Shown here: one piece after another, positions 35,872-49,500 of the stretch
Layout of the letters: each line of letters starts with the position of its first letter
Numbering within the stretch: the first letter of the stretch is position 1
Notes under the pieces: generated by a model
The model's database searches: none
What the model was told of the DNA's origin: nothing
The model's input: only the letters and a program-made list of their open reading frames with translations
Position numbers and translations under genes: made by a program
Assembly (NCBI GenBank): GCA_963854835.1
Contig: OY978529.1
Span: 43,582,055 to 43,646,054, forward strand
DNA length: 64,000 nucleotides
From: Megamerina dolium
Taxonomy: Eukaryota > Arthropoda > Insecta > Diptera > Megamerinidae
Reading direction: 5' to 3'

Positions 35872-36397
35872 CAATTGTATTACCATTTGGTTTAATATTA
35901 GTATATTGTATGTACGTATTTACGTCTTTCTGATACTACATTTACTGAAATTCTTTATTAAGATTTCCCGTGTGTTGATTTTGTGATTTGGAAAATACAT
36001 TCAATATTCTGCGACTTTAGGCGAAATCATTGACATTGACTTTCGGTATTTTTAATGGAATATTATTAATACCTATTCATCGTCATAATATAGTTCCAAA
36101 TTAAAGTTAGTACCGACATCTTCTTTCCCACATGGAAATTGATAAAAAAAAAGCCGAAACTGTTTGTAAATTGTAACGATAAATATTTAGATTGTGTAAA
36201 TAATTGCTTTAAAAGAATCTCATAGTGTAAAATGACATTGTGAAAAACTAATCCTATTAATTTTAGAAACTACTTACTATCATGTGGAATATCGATCAAA
36301 GATCCAGCAATAAATAAGTGTAAATTTTACGAATTACTCATGAAATAAAATCTGTTAATAACTTATTTGTGTTATTTATTAAAATTGAGTATTGAGT

Positions 36398-36756
36398 GGG
36401 TGCCGTAGCTCAGTGGTTAGTGTGTTCGCCTTCTGATCTGTAGGTCGTCGTTCAATACCCGGCTGATGCATAACAAATTTAATATCGAAATGATTTTTCT
36501 TTCGAACGGTACCCACCTGTCGGCAAGCAATTGGCAATTCTTCCGACAGTAACAACTTGCATGAAAAAGCTTCTAAAAAGAACTCTGTGACAAACCTCAG
36601 AAAAAGTGATGTCACAAGTGTTCTGCCGTTCGGAACCGGCTAAAATAAGTAGGTCCATTCTAATACTGTCCAAAATTTAAGACGCACAACAGTAATGGAA
36701 GAGAAGCTCGGCCAATGAGCCCTTTGGGGCTTTAAGTGACACATACATACATACAT
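36398..36756 (+). repeat. tRNA-derived SINE, well preserved
   Basis: The head contains an exact Pol III A box (TAGCTCAGTGG, 36406-36416) and a near-consensus B box (CGTTCAATACC, 36449-36459) with usual spacing. A non-tRNA body of about 280 bases follows, ending in an (ACAT)n tail at 36740-36756. Body blocks recur in the relics at 9851, 18621 and 51487. No open frame of note is present. Mobilisation would need a partner LINE, which is not in this window. Confidence 0.85.
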
Positions 36757-37399
36757 TGAAATGGATTGATTTGGGCCAAAAACTCACAAACAGAATTACT
36801 TTTTTTAAAAATGCCAATGCTTAGTTTTACAGTAAGAGAAATAACCTTCCTTTTGGTATCAACAGAGCTTTATCAAATTGTTTCAAATTGTACACTTGAT
36901 ATTAGTTGACGCAAAAAATATGTTTTTGAGTTTTTGAATGAAAATTATTTATGGAAAAAATTTATTTGTGAATGAAAATGAAAGAAAAAATCATAGAGAA
37001 TAAAATAAAGTGAAAAATCGTGGTGAAAATTATTTTGAATCGCATTGAATACTCCTTCTTCGACATATTTTTCTTGCAAATTATGCAGAAATCAATGTCT
37101 CCCGCGTCTGCTTCGATTTGCCAACAATATCACGAACGTTAGTTTTTACAAAATGGCGTCATATGACAGTTGGTTGAAACTGTCAATATCGCGTGTCTCC
37201 CTTAATATTTTACAACGCATGTATCAGAGGTTCTTCATAGTGAATTGTAGCTGCTTTGGGAATTTAAAACAATAATCTGTTCACTGGATGCCGCTATGTT
37301 TTTCATATCTATTGTATTTTGACATATTAATTTCAGTCAAAATTAATTGTCTGGAATAAGTAGGATTTTGGAATAGGTACATATATATTTCGGATCATC

Positions 37400-37835
37400 C
37401 ATCTGGTGTTAGTGATAATCAAATAGCCAATAAATAGTATTTTCCAATCGAACTACCCGACCTAACAAAGAAAACAACAAATTTGGGAAAATTTTTCTGT
37501 ATTTCTCAACGTAATCTCCTTTTAGCTCTATACACTTTTCCCAGCGATATTCTATAGTTTCGATAACCTGTTTAAAGTATGAACTGTCTATCTCATTAAA
37601 ATAGCCATCTACCGCAGGCTCCACCTCTTCATTGTTTGCAAATCTTGAATAACCAAGCCATTTTTACAAATTTAAAAATAGAATAAAATGGGGAATAAGG
37701 TGCGTGCTGAAGCAATTCGAGTTTTAAGTCATTGATTTTGGCCATCGCAATAGCGGATGTGTGAACTGGTGCATTGTCTTGATGAAACGACAGATGAAGG
37801 AGCAGACTCCCCCAGAGTAGAATCTATTTCGGCTT
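37400..37835 (-). mobile_element. Mariner-family transposase fragment
   Basis: The minus strand reads H-Q-D-N-A-P-V-H-T-S-A-I-A-M-A-K near 37790-37740, then Q-H-A-P-Y-S-P. After frameshifts, at 37560-37480, comes Y-R-W-E-K-C-I-E-L-K-G-D-Y-V-E-K. These are the second-Asp block and the C-terminal end typical of mariner transposases. The neighbouring open frame at 37903-38157 is not clearly part of it. Confidence 0.75.
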
Positions 37836-38697
37836 TAATATTCGTTGGACTGAAACCATTCAAATGAGTGTCTTATATAACGGTCACCAATTTGTTCCAT
37901 GTTTACAAATTCACTGAGGTCGTTAACTTTTGATGGCTCCATATATATATGTCAGGTAGGATAGTTCTGCGACCGCCCTGGTAATATGCTTTAATGCGAT
38001 GGAACGCCGAGAGTATCGGCTTGTTATTCTTTTGCTTGTTCTCGGTTATTACCGTACACGCCTTTTTCCTCGAAAATATACTTACTCCATCAGCAAATTC
38101 TCGGTAATGATTAATTTGCTCCGGTCTCTGTAATTGATGGATGTATTCAAATGTCATGATAGCAGAGGGTGCCCTTTACATGACCGGCCCGACATTTGTT
38201 TTTTTTTTATACTACTTTATTTTTTATAATTAAAGTATTTTTTAGTAATTTTTCTTATGAGTGTACCGAATTGTCAACGATTAAAAAGTAAGTTTGCAAT
38301 AGTCAAATATTGGTACAAGCATTTAAAACACATGTATTTATTTTATTTTTGATATCCGAAAAAAATACGGTTTTTTTGTTTTTCTTTTATTTACCGTATC
38401 ATTTTCTAAAATGTGACATGTTCCAACAGTCCATGATGGAATAATGCCAACAGTCAACATCTAACAGCGACGGAAATAATTATTTTGACGTTTAAAATCG
38501 AATTGCATTGCAATTTTTCCATTCTTTTGTTACTTAAATAATTCCTTATTGTATTTTATGCTGATATTGGTTAATTAATTTTGGTATTTTTAATTTCCAT
38601 AGTGATATAGTGTAAACATATTATACGTATGGACTATTTTGTAATCAATCGGATCCTTGAAATTCGATGAAAACACCTTTAAATTTAATTTTATAAT

Positions 38698-38703
38698 TTA
38701 TTA
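38698..38703 (-). terminator. Possible polyadenylation signal of the Tiggrin-like gene
   Basis: TTTATT on the plus strand, AATAAA on the coding strand, lies about 235 bases past the stop codon. Confidence 0.4.
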
Positions 38704-38937
38704 TTCCATTCGAATAGAATATCATAGGTAAGTAGTAAGTGTTTATCCATAGCTTAAATTAATTTTTACGAATATAAAAAGTATAACACTAAAAGTTATA
38801 TTAAATAGAAATGTCGTTGTTAATAGAACATAAAGGATTCCTGCTTGACAAATTAAAATTGGGAAAAACTTTCGAGTGGCATTTTCTTGATATACATATG
38901 TACTAATCTAAGTCTTCCAGGATAAGTAACTACGAAC

Positions 38938-41900
38938 TTAACCAAACAGATCAGTTGTTTTCTGTTTCACTTTCCCCCAAAAGCTTGGCTCAGGTTCGGC
39001 TTGGACATTAGTTTTCTAAAAGATATTCAAATTAGTTATGTGATATTTTACGCTTTATATAATAAAGCGAGATTTAATACATACTGTATTGGTCGCATCA
39101 ATATTCTTTTGACTAGCACCGTTCTCTCTGGTAGTAAATGTACCGGTTAAGTCCTCCACTTGAACCTGTTGCTGTTGATCGAATTCTCCTTGTTTGTAGT
39201 CATCTAATTCAACTTGTTGCTGTTGACCGAAGTCCTCAATTTGCTTGCCATTATGGGCACGACTATGAAGATCCTCTCCTTCTATTTGTTGTTGCTGTTG
39301 CCCATCATTTTTCTTCACATAACGCTCATTCCATTGGATATCCTCTTGTTGTTGCTGTTGCCCATCATTTTTCTTCACATAACGCTCATTCCATTGGATA
39401 TCCTCTTGTTGTTGCTGTTGACCATCATTTTTCTTCACATAACGCTCATTCCATTGGATATCTTCTTGCTGTTGCTGTTGATCATCATTTTTCTTCACAA
39501 AACGCTCATTCCATTGGATATCTTCTTGCTGTTGCTGTCCCCAGTCTTCAGCTTCCTGTTCTTGTTGCTGACCATTATCATCTGCTGTTAAGGAGTGTGA
39601 TTCCATACCATTAAAATTGGCACGATCTCGTTGATGACGTCCGTATCTAGTTCCGATGCTTGCACTCGACGAAGCGCCATTTGCGTCGGCTGTAGCTGAA
39701 GCCGAAGCCACAGGCACCGTTACTTTATACTCTTTCTTTGAATATTTGTACCCACTTTGAATTCCTCCTGTGCCTCCAGGCGCAGAACCAGATCCAGAAT
39801 TGCCAGGTGGTAAGTAATGACCTGGTGGTTTAGCAGTAGGTCGTACCACCATTTGTGCGGGTGGTTGTGGATAGAGATGATTTGCACCAGCTAAACCTGG
39901 TTCATCAATATCAACGTTTTCATCATAGACATTTGGCGGTTGATCACCACGATCTTTAGAGATCACCTGTCTTGGTATATTAGTAACATTTGTCGTACCA
40001 GTACCATTTTCATGACCACCGGGCCCACCAAAATCCATTGGCAATAGTCCTTGGCAGAGCAGGTACAAGTTTCGTCGCCAGGCTGTTAATTCATTTTCAG
40101 TGTATCCGGTCATACGACGAAGTCCTTCTATGCGTTTAGCTTCATTAATATTCCAATTAAGGCGTTCGCCTTCTGAAATGTATTTTTTATGCATCACATA
40201 TAAGATATAAGCTAGTTCCTTATCGCGAAAATCTTGCAACTGATTTATGCTCATTCGGTAGTATTCGGCAAGTTTTATCAATCGTTCAAATTCTTCTACC
40301 TGCCAGGCCTTTAAATCTTTCACAAGGATTTCATGATTGGCTGCCAATTGATTCAAATAGCTATCTTGTCGTTGCCAATCCTTAAGATTCTTAAGGGTGA
40401 AATTTTGATTTTTGATCATTGTGTATAGGCGATCACGTTCCTCCCGCTGCCATTTCTGCACGTTAAGTACCTTAATGTTATCAAGTACGCCTTCTCTTTG
40501 CATTACATTTATTTCGATTCGTTGGAAGGGGACCAGCTGATCCAAGGAACAACCGTAATTTCGTATCAACTGTTGCTGGAATGCATTATCACCATCAATT
40601 AATGCCACAAACTCTTCTTCAGTTATCTTTATCTCTGCTGCTATGGTCCGTAGTCGTTCTCGTTCTTCTTGCTGCCATTTATTGTAGCCAGCGCTATTGT
40701 TGAAGTCTCTGACAAGACCCAAGTTAATTAAGCGCCTGAATTCCTTACGTATCCAATATTCCAATTCCTCAATGGAAACATGGTATTCGTCTGCTAATGA
40801 ATTGAGCATTTTTCTATCTTGGAGCAAAATTTGTTCCAGAGACTGTATACTTATACCCGGTTGTTTTTTAACGATCCAGTAAATGCGATCTTTTTCACGA
40901 GCCTGCCACTGGTTGAGATTTTCCAAAACGATCGTTCCTTGATCCCGTAAACGTTGCAGCTCTTGTCTATACCAAGCCTCTATTTCTTCAACGGTTATGT
41001 GATACCTGATTGCCAATTGTTGTAAATGTTGTTGGTCATTCTTCAAATGACGCTGAAGCTCTTCAAAGGACCATTGTTGTTGCTTGCGTAGCATTGTTTC
41101 TATTAAATTTTGTATATGCAATTTTTCTCCCTGCTGCCATTCGATAACGGTAGTATTGCCTTGAATAAGGCCATCTTTAGATAAATTCTGTGCTGTCTGC
41201 CTTAACCACATTTCAATTTCTTCCACTGTTATGTGGTATTGATGCGCAAATTGCTCCCACCGCCATCGATTGTCAATCAAATATTTCTCAAAGTCTTGCC
41301 GGCTCATAGGTCTTACGCGGCAAATTGACTCCAAATGTGCTCGTGTGTGTTCCTTCCACATATCGTTGACATAAAAGTTTACAGGGCTCTCTATAATAGC
41401 AAGTATTTTCAATCTTGCCCCTTCTTGTAATACCCACGATTCGACTTCTTCAATAGTTATTTGATAATCTACTGCGATTTTCTGCAAACGCTCTTTGTCG
41501 CGTTTTAAAAATGCTTCAAATTGTTCATAAGTTGCCGCATCGTTTTGTTGTTTTAGCCAATTTTGCAGACGTTCTCGTTCGACTTGCTGCCAATGGCTTA
41601 ATTCTTCAACTTGCACAACACCGGAATTTTTTAAACGCTGCAATTCGCCGCGCATCCACTGTTCTATCTGTTCTACACTAATGCTATATTGTTTCGCCAG
41701 CATTTCCAAATGCAAGCGATCCTTCTGCAACTGTTTTTCAAACTCTTCGTAACTGATATCATGTTGCTGTTGTAGCAGCAATGCAATTAAACGCTTCTGC
41801 TCAGTTTCTTGCCATTGTGTTAAATTTTCCACTTGTATTTCGCCCGTGGTCTTCAAGTTAATCAACTGTTGCCTCAGCCACTGTTCAACTTCTTCGACAT

Positions 41901-44900
41901 TCAGTGAATACTGCTTAGCTAACTCTTGCAAACGTGCGCGCTCCTTAATCAACTCCACTTCAAATTCAACATAAGAAAGGTGATTGTTTTGCTTAATTAA
42001 ATCTTTGAGGCGCTGCACTTCAGCAACTTGCCATGTAGCTAACATGTGTAACTGATTTGCAGAATCCTTCCGTAAACGTTTCAATTCCTCAACCATCCAT
42101 TTTTCAATTTGATCGATATTAATCCTATATTGATCCGCAAGTTGTCTCAGATGTGTGCGATCAGCTAATAGCTTTTGCTCGAATTCGGCAGTGGTTAAGC
42201 CGTTATTATATTGCGCAATCAATTGCTTGATATAATCTCGTTCAACTAATTGCCAAGCTTGTAAATTTTCAACAGCAAATTTTCCCTGTTTGCGAAGGTC
42301 TTCTATCACTTTTTTAACAAACTCCTCAATTTCCACCACTCTGACGTTGTATTGACTGGCCAAGTGATTGAGGAAATTTCGATCTTGCTGGATCTTATGC
42401 TCGAATTCTTCAACAGTTATAGAAGATTGTAGTTGCAGCAAGTTCATGATCCTTTGTTGCTCTGTCTTTTGCCAGGCTGTCAATTGTGCAATATCCAGCT
42501 TGCCTTGTTGACGAAGACGTTCCACTTCGGACTGCACCCACTTTTCAATCTCTTCGACAGATGTATGGTACTGGAACGCCATTTTTTGCATATGATCACG
42601 ATCTTGTCGTAGTACAACTTCCAATTCCTCTACGCTCCATTGTTTGTTTTGTGCAATTAAGGCTTCCAAACGCTCGCGTTCGGCTATTTGCCAGGCTGTG
42701 AGATTATCAATCTGCAATTGACCATCATCTCGTAACCGTGAGAGCTCTTTCTTCATCCACTTTTCAATTTCTTCTACTTGTACGCTGTAGTCACGGGCAA
42801 GTTTCTCAAGCAATTCTCGATCTTGCCGCAAACGTTGCTCTAATTGTTCACTCGAATGATATCGCTCCTGCGTAATACGCTCTAGATAACGTCGTTCAAT
42901 CTCCTGCCAATTGGTTAATTTTTCATTTGGTTTTAACAAGCCCATGGAAACGAAACGTGCCGCCTCGTTTTTTATCCATTGCTCAATTTCCTCTATTTGC
43001 ACATTGTGCTGCATGGCCAGAGCTTGGAGTCGTGCACGATCTTCAATAAGCCACTTATGAAATTCCTCGACAGTGAAGTCTCGCTCCTTCACCATACTAG
43101 TCAGATTGCCACGCCATTCGGTTTGCCAATCTTTAAGTTTCGCCATTTCCAAAATCCCTTCCTGTTGCAGCCGTTTGATCTCTTTCTTTATCCACTCTTC
43201 AATCTCTTCGACTCGAACTTGATGTTGGTGCGCTAAACTATAGAGATGTACTTGATCATTTTTGATTTTTTCCTCCAACTCACTAATGGAAAAATTATTC
43301 TTTTGAATTAAAGCAATCAATCGATCTCTTTCTATTTTCTGCCAATTGTTAAGTTGCTCCTGTATTTGCAGTAGACCCAAACTTTGCAATCGCTCGCCCT
43401 CCTTCTTAATCCACGTTTCAATTTCCGATGTCTGTACATTGTAAGTTTTCGACAAGTCATTCAAGCGTTGTCTATCAGCCAATAGCTTCATCTCAAACTC
43501 TTCAATTGTAAGTCTGTTCTGCTGAACGATTTTCAGTATTTGATTACGTTCATTTTTTTGCCATTCTTGTAAATCTTCCATTTTTATTAGACCCTCATTT
43601 TGTAACCTTAACAATTCGCTTTTTAGCCACTCTTCGATTTCGTGTACATCCACTTTATAGGTGTTTGCCAAAACACTCAAATGCGACTGATCGTTTTTGA
43701 TTTTCTTCTCCAGCTCTTCAATAGTGTATTCATTTTGCTGAACAATAGACAGAAGACGATCACGTTCCTTTTGCTGCCACAAAGCCAATTCCTTTTCCAC
43801 TTCCTTCAATAAGCCTTGCGATTGAAAATTTTTTATTTCATTTTTAATCCATTCTTCCACCTCAGAAACTTGTATCTGATATGTTTTAGCTAAGTTTTCA
43901 AGGCGTTCTCGATCGTTCATGATTTTCGTTTGAAATTCCTCAATGGTTAAATCATTCTTTCTTATGATAGACATTAAATGGGCCCGCTCACGTTTTTGCC
44001 ATTCCAATATATTCGTTTCAAGCTGGCTTTGTCCCTCATTATGCAAACGCTCCAATTCTGCGCGTTGCCACTTTTCAAGCTCTTCAATGCTGACTCTATA
44101 CTTGTTGGCCAACGATTGCATATAGTGACGATCGTTAGCCATTTGTGACTCCAAATCTGTAACAGAGCCGCGATGTTGTTTCAATGTGTTCTCTAAGCGC
44201 TCACGCTCAGAGCGTTGCCACTCGGTTATACGTGTCATCTCATTGCGTTGCTCATTGATAATGCCACCCAAACGAGCTAACTCACTTTTCAACCATTTCT
44301 CCATATCCTCAACATTTCCACGGTACTTGTGTGAGAGGTCGACTAATTTTTGTTGATCCAACTTGATCGAGTTATGCAATTGATCAATGGTCGCATTATG
44401 TTGCCTAATTAGTTCCTCCAGACGTTCCTGTTCACTATTGTGAAGCGAATCCGGAAGCGGACGAGTCATCATAGAGTTATTTTGATCGTTAAAATACACA
44501 TAGAGGCGATTCAACTCTTCAATTTGCCAATTTTTCAATTCATTTAACGATATTTGATATTGTCTCGCCAAATGCATCAGTTTGTCTTGATTGTCACGCT
44601 GCCAACGCTCAAGTTCCTCTCGTGTCACACTATTTTGATGAATCAGCCAATCTAAACGACCCCGTTCAATGCGTTTCCAATTTGTCAGATCCTCATTTTG
44701 AGCATGATAGAAACCCAATAGAACTCGATATCGTTCGAGTTCCTTTTTATGCCATTCATGTATATCATCGAGTGTTATATGGTATCGTTCTGCCACTCCT
44801 ATGAGCCGCTCCTCCTGTTGGCGTTGCCATTCCTCAAGCTTCTGTGCTGTCGCATCGCCCTGTGAAAGGAGCCAGAAAAAGCGTTCGCGTTCCTCAGTTT

Positions 44901-46183
44901 TCCACTTTTCGTCCCGAGGTACAGTCCATTCTCCAAACGGCCTCTCATAATCATAAACAATGTGGCCGTCAACCCATTTCTGGTTCACCTCTGAACCGAA
45001 AGTCTTCTGGCCACCTGGATTAGTAATTGTGGTTTTGTTATAGCGTCTTATTGTTACCGTAGAGCCAGGACTGTAGTCGGGTTGGAACATAGTATGAGAG
45101 CCACTGTTCAAATTTTCTATATTAGAATTCATACCAGTATCGACTGGAATATGAACGGGTGGCTTGTACGTGTTCAGTGTATTGGTCCAGTCCGAACCGA
45201 TATTAATTACTGGATTATAGCCAATAACTGTTGGTTCCATGTTCTTCTTCTCCCAATCGTAAATGGTTTTCTTAACCGTCGTAGTGGTTGTACTGCCTCC
45301 TGGTTGAATATATATACCCGGATATCTGCTGTTTGATGTACCGCTTACCATGGAACCGCTGATAAAACCATTATTTGTTCCATATACACCACCTACAATA
45401 ATGTACATTGGTAGCATATTACATCGTCATAGAAGAATTTGCATAATTACCTTGTCCGGTTGTTTTTGTAGCTTCAGTACAATTTTTATGGACCACATAT
45501 GTTTTACCATCAATGACTTTAATTTCAGTTGGATATGCATAGTTTTTAATTTCATCATAATTTGATAGATGATCAAAATCGAGCATTTGCTGCTGTTGCT
45601 GTCCCAAATTGGCAGCCGAACTAGCATTGATTTCCAAAATCTGTGATGCCTTCCATTCGAAAAAATTTGGTTGGGCAATGGCGGCGTATGTTAGAATACC
45701 CTTTCGCATATCTGTCACTAATTGTTCGCTTACACGTCGAATAAGTGCCTCCAATTCAGTTGCAGTCTTCCCAGTGAGCTCAATTATATTTGCTAAACAA
45801 AGGATATGCTTATTACTTATTTGACTATTGCCTAAATTAACCTAGTATATACCATTCCATTGAGTGCCAAATGAGTAACCAGTACTGCTTCCTTGTGACA
45901 TGCTATTGTATTCCTGTCGCAATCTATTTGCAAACTGTCGCACTTCATCCATGTGCCCATAGGCCCAAGAATTGAGTTGGCAGCAAGCTTGCGTGTATCC
46001 CGACAATCCATTTATGGAGGACGAACCAGATGAATAACTTGATGAAGACGATGTATAACGACTAGAATAACCACCGGATGATGCTTCCCGCTGATAAGCA
46101 CTATAAGCCGAACTCCACTCTACTAATGCCATCAGCATCAGAATCAGCTTAAATAGCTGCTGCTGCTGCTGCTGCTGCTTCAT
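38938..46183 (-). CDS. Tig: Tiggrin-like extracellular matrix protein (4 exons)
   Basis: Inferred exons on the minus strand: 46183-45853, 45792-45451, 45392-39085, 39015-38938 (7059 nt, 2352 residues). Drosophila Tiggrin is a large secreted matrix ligand of PS2 integrin at muscle attachment sites and is about 2190 residues. A poly-Gln start precedes a hydrophobic signal segment (LFKLILMLMAL). The huge third exon holds at least 16 repeats of about 74 residues with the pattern W-x3-E-R-x-R-L then E-I-E-x-W-x3-E, predicted helical. An RGD tripeptide (39943-39951) lies in the linker after the repeats, as expected for an integrin ligand. The tail is Gln-rich with 20-residue repeats, and the last exon ends K-T-T-D-L-F-G. 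The first ATG taken is at 46183. I am confident of the family and fairly confident of orthology. Confidence 0.88.
39301..39540 (-). repeat. Four in-frame 60-bp repeats in the Tiggrin-like tail
   Basis: Four direct copies of exactly 60 bases encode Q-rich units with the core I-Q-W-N-E-R-Y-V-K-K-N-D. The copies at 39301 and 39361 are identical and the other two differ at a few bases. Such a coding minisatellite is likely to vary in number between individuals (inference). Confidence 0.95.
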
Positions 46184-48540
46184 TTTGTTCAAATTACTCT
46201 ACTACTTGCGAAGTAACCTACGGATTAAATATGAATTCTTTATGAAATTTACATCCGATCCGAATTATATATGAACATATATTTAAACGAAGGTTAATTC
46301 CATATATTATTAGTAGGTAGTATTCATATTTGAACGCATGTTCCTTGATAATATGAAGAATATTTCAATTTATACATTTGTACGTATTTTTATTAATGTA
46401 CACATTTTATTATGAGATAAGCGCGTTATTTTTGGTTTGAAAAAATCGAATTGAATACTTGTATATGTTTTAACAAACTTCTACGCAATAATAATCTACT
46501 TATTGTACATTGAAATGGTTTGTGATGCGCTTTTTAGAAAGTTCAAAAGGTTTCATCCAATTTAGCACTGTAATCTCTTATTTATTAACATTAGCTTTAT
46601 AAATTTAACAAGCTAAACATTTCAAATACAATGAAATTGATATTATATTATTTTTTTTTATTATTTCCATCATCCGGTAAATGCTTGATAACAATGATGA
46701 TCGAAGATGAACATTTTGAAATGAATTTTTCAAATATGTATGATACATTCAAGAATAATTTAAAAATATAAAATTACGGTGAAATTCTCAACACTGCTAA
46801 TGTCATGTCATGGTCATGTTAATGCGTTAATGCTACCAAAAAAAAAAATGTTGAACGTATTCATAAATAAATGTAAATGCGAGTATATGAACAAAGCAAT
46901 AAATTCTTCCTTTGTCGATAATGTCTTTTTTTAACTTGAGATATTTTGGCAGGGAAGAAAGCTATAAAAGAGAACATTCCTAAATTAGGTCATCACAAAT
47001 TTATAAAACTCCGATGCTCCGTTATTGAGCAAAATTATAAGAAAATATGTATATACGAACATTTACTTTAATGCTGTTGCTATTTTTAAAAACCTTTCAA
47101 AATTTATGGAAACTTCAAGTACGAACATTCGTAGACTCCTATATGTTGCCGTTGTTGCTGATGAATTTTTTTTTATTTTTTTTTTTTTATTATTTTTCGT
47201 TTTTATATTTACATATTGTCGGTATATATGTACATACATACATATATATGTGGTTCATGCATTTACGAGCATGTGCGCTATTTGTCATAGAATAAAAGTT
47301 GATGCCATAGATGACGTGATCATATGCATTTGTAATACTCGATCATTATATGCACACATATATACTTACTTATGCATTTATTCATTTATGAATTTATACA
47401 CTCATTTGTATATGGATACATTTTCAAATTTACAATAAATTAAAAAAAATATATATAAATCATATTTTTTTACAAATGCTGTGAACATTGTGTAATACAC
47501 AAAAAAAGCGTCTAAGTATTCAAATACGATAATCTAAGTAAAAAATATGAAAAACAACAACATTATGACACTTTAATTGCTAATATTTTACACAATATTT
47601 TCTCCTTCAAAGATCCAATCATTATTTGATTTGGATAAGCTAATACTGCAATTCGAAAAACAATCATAATAATTAATTTCTTCATTAATCCAATATGCTC
47701 TGCACATTGAAAACACAATAAAAAGTTCTTGTTCCAAAAAAAAAAAAAATATTCAAGTACATACTACTATTTTATAATTGAATCACCTAGTGATTTAATA
47801 ATTGTATTTTTAAGTGTTGTTAAAAAAATATCACAAAAAATCTTCATTACAACATCTTCACTCACTTAATAAATGATAAAAAAACAATATAGATATTATC
47901 AATCGAAGAGTAAAAGTAGTCTGTTTTTTTTTTTTTTTTTTTTTTGAATTTACATCCGTTTCAACACAGAGCAATTCTTCTCAGCCAGGATACAGGAACT
48001 GAAAGTCTATTTCAGTACAACAAACTTACGCGCACTCGTTTGGAGGAACGAATTTAGAAAATGAAACGAGCCGTATGCTCGTCAGTGGTTTACTGATTAT
48101 TGTCACATGTAGTAGATGAGACTTAAATGAGAAATTTTCTATAAAATATTAAAAACACCAACGCATGCATACAGTATGTACGCATTCGAAATTATCATCG
48201 CATCTCGCATTGAGATAGAAATAATATTGTATAAATCAGAAATTCTATAGAATAATTATCTCACATAGAGTATGCGTCGTCAATCAGTGTTGCCAATCTC
48301 TTGATAATGTTCCCCCATTATAAATCTGTAGTTGTTTGTCTATTTTCATTCATAGAAAAAAAATAGAGCGGTCGCACCACTTTACACATTTACATACGTG
48401 AGTCACATGAGTACTCACAGTATATACGAGTCCGTGAAGAAACAAAATGTTATATGTATTTTGGATGATATATAGAAATCTTCGCGGTTTTTTTCGTAAA
48501 TTTGTGAACACAAATTTTCTTTATTGAAAATCAATTTATT
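46184..48540. other. Upstream flank of the Tiggrin-like gene, no gene seen
   Basis: This AT-rich DNA should contain the promoter and 5' leader of the Tiggrin-like gene. The open frames at 47025-47438 are low-complexity translations of poly-T and (CATA)n-like sequence. A T run of about 23 bases lies near 47923. No TATA box or initiator could be chosen with confidence. Confidence 0.6.
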
Positions 48541-48960
48541 AGTCATTATTATTTTAGAGCTTTTGCCATTTTTCAAGTAGCTTCATAATTCCATCGGTGT
48601 AGAGCTTCTGTGATTTTCAACGACTCCTCGGTCAGTCAATTTTTTACCATCAAGGAGTTTTGCTGAGACCGAAACAAATGGTAGACGGACGATGCAAGGC
48701 CTGGGCTATACGGTAGATGCATCCAATTTTTACAACCAAGTTTCGTCAAATGTCTTGAGCCTGGCATTGTCATGATGGAACACAACTACTTTTCTATTGA
48801 CTAATTCTCATCACTTTCTCTCTTGATTGCTTCATTCCATCGGTCTAGTTGTGAACAGTTGAGATCATAATTTAGCGTTTCGACAAGTTATAGCAGCTTA
48901 TAATGTACAAAATCCCACCAAACACTCAACATAAAATTGTGTGCCGTCAATTCAAGCAAT
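48541..48960 (-). mobile_element. Mariner-type transposase relic, minus strand
   Basis: In broken frames the minus strand gives K-I-G-C-I-Y-R-I-A and, at 48610-48560, Y-T-D-G-I-M-K-L-L-E-K-W-Q-K-L. The latter resembles the C-terminal block (GIMKLPEKW-like) of mariner transposases. Many frame breaks show long decay. Confidence 0.6.
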
Positions 48961-49079
48961 GAATCTTACAAGTTTAGACTAAAGCCGTACAAATTTCAAA
49001 AACACATTATCTTACCGATACTCAAAAAAAGATACACTCGAAAGAGCCGTTTAGCCGAAAGTGCGTTATTAAACGACAT

Positions 49080-49500
49080 GTGAACAAACAAAATGATCGG
49101 GTTTACTAGCCAGAGAGGTCTACTGAAAATTTGGAACATCGGATGGCCACTAGTGTACAAGCGGTGGCGAAGGTGATGGTGTGGACCGCGGTAACGTCCG
49201 ATGAGCGCTTTCAGCTTGCATTTATCAACCGTGGGGTGGAAATAAATGCTCAAAATTATCTGAAAACTGTTTTAGAGGTAGTCGCAAACGTGTGGACATT
49301 CCAACAGGATTCAGCTCCATCATCCCACAAAGTACGCGTCAACCAAGAATGGCTGAAAACCCACGTCCCGTGCTTCTTGTCGTGATGACAATGCCCACCA
49401 AATTCATCGGATACATATCCGTTAGACTTTTGTTTCTGGAATATTTTGAAGGATAAGGTTGACAAACAAGCACTTCGCTTAAAATGGGCCAAAGTACCAG
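49080..49500 (+). mobile_element. Tc1/mariner transposase relic, plus strand
   Basis: Plus-strand codons read N-K-Q-N-D-R-V-Y, then V-M-V-W-T-A-V-T-S-D-E-R-F, then W-T-F-Q-Q-D-S-A-P-S, then Q-E-W-L-K-T-H-V-P. After stops comes Y-P-L-D-F-C-F-W-N-I-L-K-D-K-V. These are successive transposase blocks including the second catalytic Asp. Stop codons near 49110 and 49383 break it. It lies next to an opposite-strand relic of another mariner type. Confidence 0.8.

Noticed and set aside
36398..36470. Functional tRNA gene
   Set aside because: The A and B boxes are present, but the sequence does not fold as a full tRNA and continues into a SINE body with a repeat tail.
37903..38157. 84-codon minus-strand frame next to a mariner fragment
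   Set aside because: It may belong to the transposon, but no transposase block could be recognised, so it was left out of the element call.
39138..39614. Plus-strand frames of 158 and 125 codons with repeated hydrophobic units
   Set aside because: They are the reverse strand of the 60-base repeats in the Tiggrin-like tail.
47025..47438. 137-codon plus-strand frame upstream of the Tiggrin-like gene
   Set aside because: It is a translation of poly-T and CATA-like simple sequence with no motif or splice support.
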